Of a stretch of DNA of 64,000 nucleotides, positions 54,601-63,600 are shown piece after piece; positions within the stretch are counted from its first letter, which is position 1; each line of letters begins with the position of its first letter. The DNA lies in contig CM037789.1 of assembly GCA_021229015.1 (NCBI GenBank), forward strand, positions 26,980,782 through 27,044,781, read 5' to 3'. The notes under the pieces are model-generated. The model was not told the origin of the DNA and made no database searches. It worked only from the letters and a program-made list of their open reading frames with translations. The position numbers and the translations under genes were made by a program. This DNA is from Solen grandis (taxonomy: Eukaryota > Mollusca > Bivalvia > Adapedonta > Solenidae).

Positions 54601-57600
54601 TATGAAAACTTTAAAAATCATCTTCTTCAAAACTACTGGCCAGATTTTAAAATGAATTGGTACAGATGTTCCTTGGGTCAACCTATTTATCTCAGGTGAG
54701 CGATTTAGGGCCATCATGGGCCTCTTGTTTCTTTTTAATTACGAAATGAATAATATTGTGACCAAGGATATTCAAATTTTTGTTTTATAAATTTCAGTAA
54801 AAAATGCATGTCAATTGGCTTGTGGAATTCCGGGCTTCCTTTATAATACCAAAAATGAGTTCACAACTTCACAGTTTTTAATCTGAAAAAACACATCCAC
54901 AGCAAGGAATGATGATTTAACCAATTTCCTTCCCCATTTCTAAGTTTGATTGATTTAACAGTTGCAGTATCTTGTATTTCTTTCAAACTTGATCTTAATC
55001 TTCCTTTATATCTCAGATCTCTTTCTCAATCTCTTCTTTTGATTTCTTTATCCATTTCAGTAATGACATGGAATTCTCATAAATTTGGCATGACAAAGAT
55101 AACTGCCTGGTTACTTTATTGCTTAACATTATCAAATTATTATTATTTTATTGATTTAAAAAAAAAAAGTTTGTTTTATACAGTTTCAGTTGTTTCTCAC
55201 ATTATTTTCTTTTGAATTTTGTACCAGTAAATTGAGAGAAGCAAATGGTGGCTGCACAATGGGAAAATAACATTTAAAAGACGTAGAATTCAAGGACTGT
55301 ACAGATGGCTTAGATCATGCTTCTTGTTGTCTATGACAAATATAAGGACTCTCAGTCTCCTGGACTCCCTATAGTGTTGAACACAGGGATTAATTAACCC
55401 TTTCCCTCATATAGACTCATTTTGACGCACTCAATAGGTATCACATAAAGCCTGATCTGCAGAAAACCACAGTTAAACCTTACCAAATTTAATTACAAAA
55501 TCCTCATTTCCAGACCACTGAGGAGCAGCGAACAGCATAAAACCTGATCAGCCTGCGAGTTACTCGCAGGCTGATCTGGTTTTATGCTGTTCGCATAGGT
55601 CTTTTCATGGTTTCTTCTATGAGGGAAAGGGTTAACTAATAATGTGCCTACATAACAAAACATAAAATCAAACATGATGGAAATACATGTATAGGTAAAA
55701 AAGTATTGTGTATATGTTATAAAGTTGTCATTGTTTAAATTGTTCTAATTACTTTGTAAGCCTTATTCCTTTACCACACGAGATCTATTAAGGAATGAGC
55801 TTTGTGACCTGTATAAACCAGATCAGCCTGAGAGCTACTAACTGCTTTTGAATCAATTAGCATCATTTTTATATATTAAGGGTCATTTAAACAGTAACAA
55901 TAAAAGTGTCAAAATGGACAATTTGAGACACAAAATGGACAATTTGAGTGTCTAAATGGACAATTTTGATCTCAAAATGGACACTTGTGTAAATTCCTGA
56001 GGTAGAAACATTTTAAGGTCTGTTCAGAGTGAAGATTGTGTTCAGTCTGATCTGGCATGTTACTGGTTTACAATGGTATAACAATGGTGTAATTGAATGG
56101 TAAAAGGTGAATCATTGAGCATATGTACAGTGATGTTTGTGTGTTTATAGTGAGGAGATGTCGGTGGGATCCGTGGAAGAAGCAATGGCCCCCAACTTTA
56201 CCCAGCCACTGGCTGCCAGCCGCGAGGTCATGGAGGGTAGCCGCGTCCGGTTGGACTGTGTCCTTGTCGGAAATCCAGAACCAGAGGTAAGTCCAGATGC
56301 CAGTTTTAAAAGTAATATAGTGAGCCAGCAGCCATTATTCTCTTTTCTATTATACTTGTATTTATATATTTTTTCATATAACTAATGTTTGGCATAAAAC
56401 TTTTTTTATCTTTCTTTTTTTTTTCCCAAAAAGATTATAACACATTTTTTCTTGTATTGACACATTGTTTTGTCTATGAGACTGTTTCACTGACCCATCA
56501 TATATACTTTGGGAAATGCAAATGTTTGATATGATTATGATCATGGTTATTCAGATTGCTTTACATTTCATTATTGCATACTTCTAGGTGATCTGGATGC
56601 AAAATGACAAGCCTGTCAAGGAATCGTCAGACATACAGCTTTTGTTTGAAGGAGATCGCTGCACTCTGGTTATCAGAGAAGCTTACCTCGAGGATGCTGG
56701 ACAATACAGAGTAGTTGCCAAGAATGACCATGGAGTTGCGGAGTGCTCATGCAAACTCCATGTTGAACGTAAGTATTCTGTTACAACCTAGATTCACTCC
56801 ATATTTCTTTGCTTTGGAATTATTTTCAGAGTCCTGTATCTTGAAACTTTATTCATCCACATCTTATTCGTCTTAAAAAAAAAAGTTTCTGTATTCATTC
56901 CCACTTCTTTCCTGCATTCTCTGGAAATGTCTTGTGTGTTTTGTTCTTGTGTGTTTTGTTGCAAATATATAATGGGTATGAAAAAAAAACTGATTGAAAC
57001 CATTAATTGATTACTGTCTTACTTTTAACAGCATTGAGTGAACTCAGCGACGCCTCTATGAGCGGAGAAATCAGTGCTCCCAAGTTTACACAACTTCTTC
57101 GTGATGTGACCACCCATCAAGGTCAAAGGGTCACTCTTCAGTGCAGAGTTCAAGGTCATCCACTGCCAAGTGTCCAGTGGTACAAGGACAATCGCCCAAT
57201 TGAATCCAGTGAAGACTTCCAGGTGACGGCTTTTGCCGATGTGCACAATCTGACAATCCCAGAAGTCTTTGTGGAAGATGGCGGAAACTACATGGTCAAG
57301 GCCACCAACAAGGCAGGAGAGGCCAAATGTTATGCCAAGTTGGTCATCAAGCCATTGGCGCCACAGGAAGTCACAATCCAGAGGACTGTCGAGACGAGAA
57401 GAATGATGACGGAGATCACTCACTCACCACCCGAGTTCATCAAGCTCTTCCAGGATAAGGTTGTACGCCCAGGAGAGGCAGTGACCTTGGACTGCGTCAT
57501 CACAGGAAGCCCAAAACCAAAGGTGTGTCCATCTTAGATACTGATTCTTTCTAGAACTAGTAATTTAACTGGAAATGTATGCTCTCCTAACATGGAAACA

Positions 57601-60600
57601 TGAGGGCTGCTGCTGTGTAAGTTGAAAAATAATCAGTTGATTGACATGAAATTTGTCTGATGTTTTGATGTTATAAAATTCTTAGATATTGTTATCAAAA
57701 TATCATTGCAGATAACTAAAATTACTTGCATTACTTTGAGCAGAGTAAATTGTATATATGAGTGACCCATATGTCTCACTCTCACTCATTTTATTTTCTC
57801 CACTTCCTTATCAATAAAAAGGAAAAGGTTTTCAGTTCTGTTCTAAATAATTCAGGTTTCCTGGTTTATTAATGGGGAGCCAGTTGTCTCCCAGGACTAC
57901 CAGATCACCATGGAAGGGGACAGATACTCTCTCCACATCCCAGAGGTCTTTGACGAGGATGCAGGACGATTCTCCGTGACTGCTGAAAACCCATCTGGAA
58001 AGGCGACATGCTCGGCAATGCTGCATGTTGAAGAACCAATGACAGCTGCAGCACCTAGGGTTGAAAGTCGCACGTTTGAGTCTCAGATGTAAGTTCCGTG
58101 GATTTTTATTTCCAGTATTTTCTGAATGTTTCTACACCATATATTGATGAAGCATTCTTACATTTAGAAAAAAAAAAGTTGTTGGAGTTACAAAAATCTA
58201 AATAAATGACAGCCTTGAAATCATTATTATCTGCATCTGGATAAAAATTTGATTATTTGGCAGCACTTATTACCATACTTGCTTAAGTTGCAAGACTTTC
58301 ATTTTTCTCTAATCTAGAAATTGATTCCTCTTATGCTTTTACTATGCCTAAAAATTTGTTGTGTGGCTGACTGATATCTTACTCAGTCTTTTTATAAATG
58401 AAGGTATTCAAAATAAAATGATTAATTTTCAAACTTATCACAGTGGCCGATATTCATCCACTGAGACGCTCACAACCACGGAGACCAGACTCTCACGCCA
58501 CGTTACCGAGGTCCACGAGGGTCCAGGATTCATACCAACCATCGAGGGTCGATCAACCATGGTTGTCACAGAGATGCAGCCCAAAGAACAAGAGCACTTT
58601 GCTACAACCATCACTAAGGATCTTCATCCAAAATACCAGCCGGTGGATTTGACGATTTCCGTCCCGATTCCACCTAAATTCTTGACACCATTGAAGAACA
58701 TCACAGCAATGGAAGGCACTAAAGTGACATTCGATGGAGTTGTGACAGGTAATACTGAATATTGTAATAGAAAGGCAGATAAATCAGAAGCAAATGTGCC
58801 CCATTGAAGAGTAGGAAACATGCATTGAATTTTAAGCTCAGTTGTATGTCACTGTTAGATGATAAACCTAGATATGTGTAATATTGGACTGTTTGTATCA
58901 ACATGACAACAGCTAGCCAATTAAAGACCTTTGGTCCAGTTTTGGAACTACAGTCAAACCTGTCTTTAGTGGTCAATCAAGGAAGCAAGAGAAAACGACT
59001 GCTTAACAGAGGTGGCCTCGAAGTGAAGGTTAAACATATAGCAAAATGCTAGTTTGGTAATATCAAAACTGACCGCTAAATGTAGACTGACCACTTAATA
59101 CAGGTGGCTGCTATAATACAGGTTCAAGTGTATAATTATATAGTTATAGTGGAATTACTCGTTACAATTATAGAAAATATTGGATCAGTATACTGTATTG
59201 ATATTGGTTATGCCATTGCTTAGCTGAGTGTGGATTAGGGGAAATGAAAACATAGTATGAAAACTAAAGTAATTTCAGAATCATTTCAATACTTCTATTC
59301 ATAAAGGTAGTCTTTAAAGAGATGATATTATAATGGTTTGTAAATCAAATGCACATGTATTATAATGAAGCATTGTATTTTTAGGCAAACCAGAGCCCAC
59401 CATTCGTTGGTTCAAATCTGGAAAGGATGTCACAGATGGACCAGATTTTGAGATTTCATACCGAGAGGGGCGTGTCTCTCTTGTGATTCCAGAGATTTAC
59501 CCAGAGGATGCTGGGAAATTCACATGCAAAGCTTCAAACCAGGCTGGTGACGCTACAAGCTCATCTGAGCTTATCGTGAGAGGTAAAAATACTTTTGAAT
59601 TGCAGTCTTCTTTAACTGGATGTAGACTTTGAGTACAATCTCATAACTTAACGTGAAATGTTCTGTGAGAGATTACATCTGAACTAGACCCCTAAATGAA
59701 ATATTGAAAAGCTTTCCTTACTAAGCTATCAATGAAGGAATTTAAAAAAGCATCAAAAGAATCTGCCAAACATACAATTTGAAAGAATGTCTGATTTGGA
59801 CCGTTTAGATTTGTCACAGTTTGAATATAAGATAATTTCAAAATATAAAGCACCATCCAAAGAAGCATTCATGATAAACTCAATGTATTTCAGCTGCGGT
59901 GATCCCGCCATCCTTCACTGAGAGACTCTACGACATCTCCATCAAGGAGGGAGAGTCGGTCAAACTGACCGTCAGAGTGGCCGGGAACCCCCAGCCTGAG
60001 ATTACTTGGTACAGGGAGGGTCAACAGATCGTCAGCTCTCCTGACTTCGAGATCATCCAGGTACATCCATGTTGGAATCTCTAGTGTTGGTTTTCTTTTG
60101 CAAAATTTCAATCTATCTCTTGTATGTAAAAGTTGGTAAAAAAAAATAGTGGCTATTAAACATCATGTATATTAAGACAAGGGTCTTGGGAGCAAGCTGA
60201 AGACAGATTGTAATGATATCTTGATATTGACTGGTAAATTTCAAACTGATGATGATAGCTTGATATTGATGAGTGGTTATGATGATGATGATGATGATTG
60301 ATGATGATGGTGGGTGGTAATGATGGAGGGAATTGAGTCATTTGTGAAGCAGATGATGAAGTTGTTGGTGATATTGATGATGACAATGATGATCTAGAAA
60401 ACTATTATGTTAAATAATATCTAATGGTTTCCTCACAGGAGGGCGACATCCACTCCCTGCACATCCCAGAGGTGTACTACGAAGACGGTGGCAAGTATAC
60501 GGTGCAGGCCAAAACGCTGGAGGGCGCACCCAGGTCACCGCCAACCTCACCATCGAAGGTACCCTCACCTTATTATCGCAAAAGCATATCATTCCTGACT

Positions 60601-63600
60601 AGTCCTTCTGTTGTTGTGGACTATAATTATGAGGTCACTTCCAACTATATCATATACCACATGTATATAGAAAATTCATTTCATTTCCTTGCACACTATA
60701 AAAATAAAGTTATCATTGTTAGATTTTAAGATGGAAGAAGCTTTATGTTTCCAATATTGAGGGCTGATGGGATATATGGTTGGTAAAAGCATTCTGATAA
60801 CCTGATTTCTCTTTTGTTGTTTATTATCTGTACACTGCAAATGTAAGACACAATTACAAATTGCATGACTGTACTCTTTTATTTTAGGAAAGCCCATGGA
60901 GGTTGAATATGAGGAACATAAACCAGTCAGTGAAGCTCGGGAACTGTTTGAACCAAGCCGAGCTCCAGGAACACGTGCTGCACCGAAAAGACCAACAGAA
61001 GAAGCTCCGCTGTTCAAAGTATCGAAGATCCAGAAACCTGCCGAACAGCCCAAGAAGTTTACAGAACAGGTTGAAATGCAGATCGACAGACCTGCACAAC
61101 AATATCCGGAATTCAAGAAGAAGATTCCTCTCTTCGGAGTTCCAATTGAGGAACCGGAGCAAGTTCCTGTTAAGAAAGCACCGACAGAAGCTCGCCTGCC
61201 GAAGTTTGGTGTTCCAGTTGAGACATACCATAGAGAGAAACCAAAATTCACAAAGGTACAGCTTTTAAATTGCTTTTATTCAGAATCACCAAAAAAGATT
61301 ATCTTTATATTTTTACTCTGATCTTGTTTTTCAATTTTATTCAGATTTTGTTTACAATTATACTCAGATACTCACATTTTTACTTAAATTTTGTTTACAA
61401 TTATACTTAGATGTTCAAATTTAACTCAGATTTGTTCATTATTTTACTGAGATGTGCATATTTTTACTTTCTAGCCATTGAAGAACCAGACAGTCAAGGA
61501 AGGTGACAAGGTCAGGTTTGAAGTCACCTTCAAGGGCAAACCAGAACCAATCGTGAAGTGGTTCCGTGGGGACATGGAAATCTCAAGTTCTCCGGACTTT
61601 GAGATCACTTACACCGATGAATCAACATCTCTCACGATTTCCGCAGTATTCCCTGATGATGCCGGGACTATTAAGTGTATCATCACTAACGCTGAGGGAA
61701 CCGCTACATCTGAAGCTATTCTGGCCGTTAAACGTAAGAATCGTAACATGATGAGATTTTCTTTTCTCAATTTTCTATTTGTTTCCTCAAATAAGTTTAT
61801 CTTAATGACTTGTACTTAGGTTGGCGTCTATGTGTAACAGAATTTTGAGAAATTAATAAAATAATCATCAAGATTAGTTTATTATCATTAAGCTACAAGA
61901 GTAATATATGATTATTTTGTAGAAAAAAAATGTAGATGCTCTGTAAAACTGAACTCTTTAAATCTATATGAACTGAATTTGGATTCTAAATCAAAACTCA
62001 AAGCAATTTGCAGCTTTCTCCATAACACCAAAGTTTCATGCTACAATAGAACATGGAATTCTCACTGAGCCATATACATTCAGACTTCCTAGGTTGGATT
62101 GTTGTATATCATAATCTATATCAAAAAGATTATTGAATAAGAACAAACTATTGTTTCCACAGCAACAGACAGACCAGTTACTGAGCAGTTCCAGCCAGCT
62201 GCTGCTGCTCCACGTGAGGCAGTCTTACCCAAGATGCCACAGGAGAGATTCAGACCAGTTACTGCGCCCAAGCCCCAGGAGCCCTACAGGCCAGCCGAGG
62301 TCCCAAGAGAAGAGAGGATTCCATCGCCCATCGAGGCTGTCCGCCCGATGTTTGTGGATAGACTCCAGAATTCAAGACTGGTTGAAGACACAAATGTGAT
62401 TCTGGAATGCCACGTTTCCGGACAACCATTCCCGGAAGTTTACTGGACTAAAGACGATGAACCAATTAGACCTGATGCCAGGTATGCCGCAGTATATCAT
62501 TGATAATTGGCTATATTTGGTAATATTTGTTCTAGGTGACTTTGATTATAATTTACTGTTTAATTAGATAGTATTTTAAACATTATACTATTTGACATAT
62601 ATGGCATATTTCATTTTTACACATTGTCACGTGACACATGTATTCAGGGAATATTGATATGTACTATATCATGTGACATTTTTCTTTGATTAATATACAC
62701 AATATATTGTATCACATGTGATATGTATTTTATTTATAGACACAAGATCACATGTGACATGGACTCAGGCCGCTGCACGCTGATCATCTCACGCTGTCAA
62801 CCTGATGATGCAGGAGAGTACATGTGCACCGCCCTCAATGCTATGGGCGAGACTATAACACGAGCAACACTGCTGCCAGCAGAGAGTATGTATACTCAGA
62901 CTGAGTTATGCAATCACAACAGAAACATAATCAATTAAGATAATTAAACATAGTCGCTAGCAAATTTTCAAATGAAAAAAAAAAAAAAATAGAGTGAAAT
63001 TCTGTCTTGAAATTTGTCTTCATTTTGTTAGTTTCCTTAAATATAAGCTTTCTACTTTCAGACAGTTTTCACACAAATTTACTCTATGCAAAACAATCAA
63101 GACAGTAAATAAGCTATCATGAAATGTAAAAGAAATCATATATTTCATGTTGTAATTCCTTCTTAACGTCAGAAAGAAAACATCATTGGAAACCCTTTCT
63201 TCATTAGTGACACCTCAGTGTATGAATAATTAATTTATGGCTGTTCCCCCTCTCAGAGAAGGAACCGCCACCACTTCCCGACTCCATGCCGCCCCAGCTG
63301 CCATTTGATCAGGAAGTTTTACAGAAAGCCCAGCAACCAAGAAGGACCGAGAAGGAGTTCTTCATCCCAAGATCGGAGCGCATTCTGGAGAGCAACGTTG
63401 ACTACAGGATGGCCCAGCCAGAGGAGACCGAGTACCAGCCTGTAGCTGAGGAAAAGGTAGGCTGGTTTCCTGCTTGTAAAGCAAGTATTTATAATTTTAG
63501 AATAAAAAATGGTAGGCTGGTTTCCATTTTTGTAACCATTTTTTATGTTTTAGATATAAAGTAATATGTTCCAGTAGAATTTTTTTTCTGGTAACACTAA

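Larger units (their letters stand above)
48898..56150 (+). other. Large intron 27/28 interval (7.3 kb) around microexon 28
   Basis: Apart from the 24-nt microexon at 50339 I see no reliable exon. It holds TTAA MITE copies 8 and 9, a 95-nt tandem repeat, and element C. Other microexons could be present and would be missed by eye. Confidence 0.6.

Noticed and set aside
53226..54699. Several 60-97-codon ORFs with near-identical products
   Set aside because: They are frames through the 320-nt units of element C; the similarity comes from the tandem repeat.
57025..57423. 132-codon minus-strand ORF
   Set aside because: Antisense shadow of Ig 5 in exon 31.
60676..61251. 191-codon minus-strand ORF rich in Gly/Ser/Cys
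   Set aside because: Antisense shadow of exon 37, whose plus frame is conserved and spliced.
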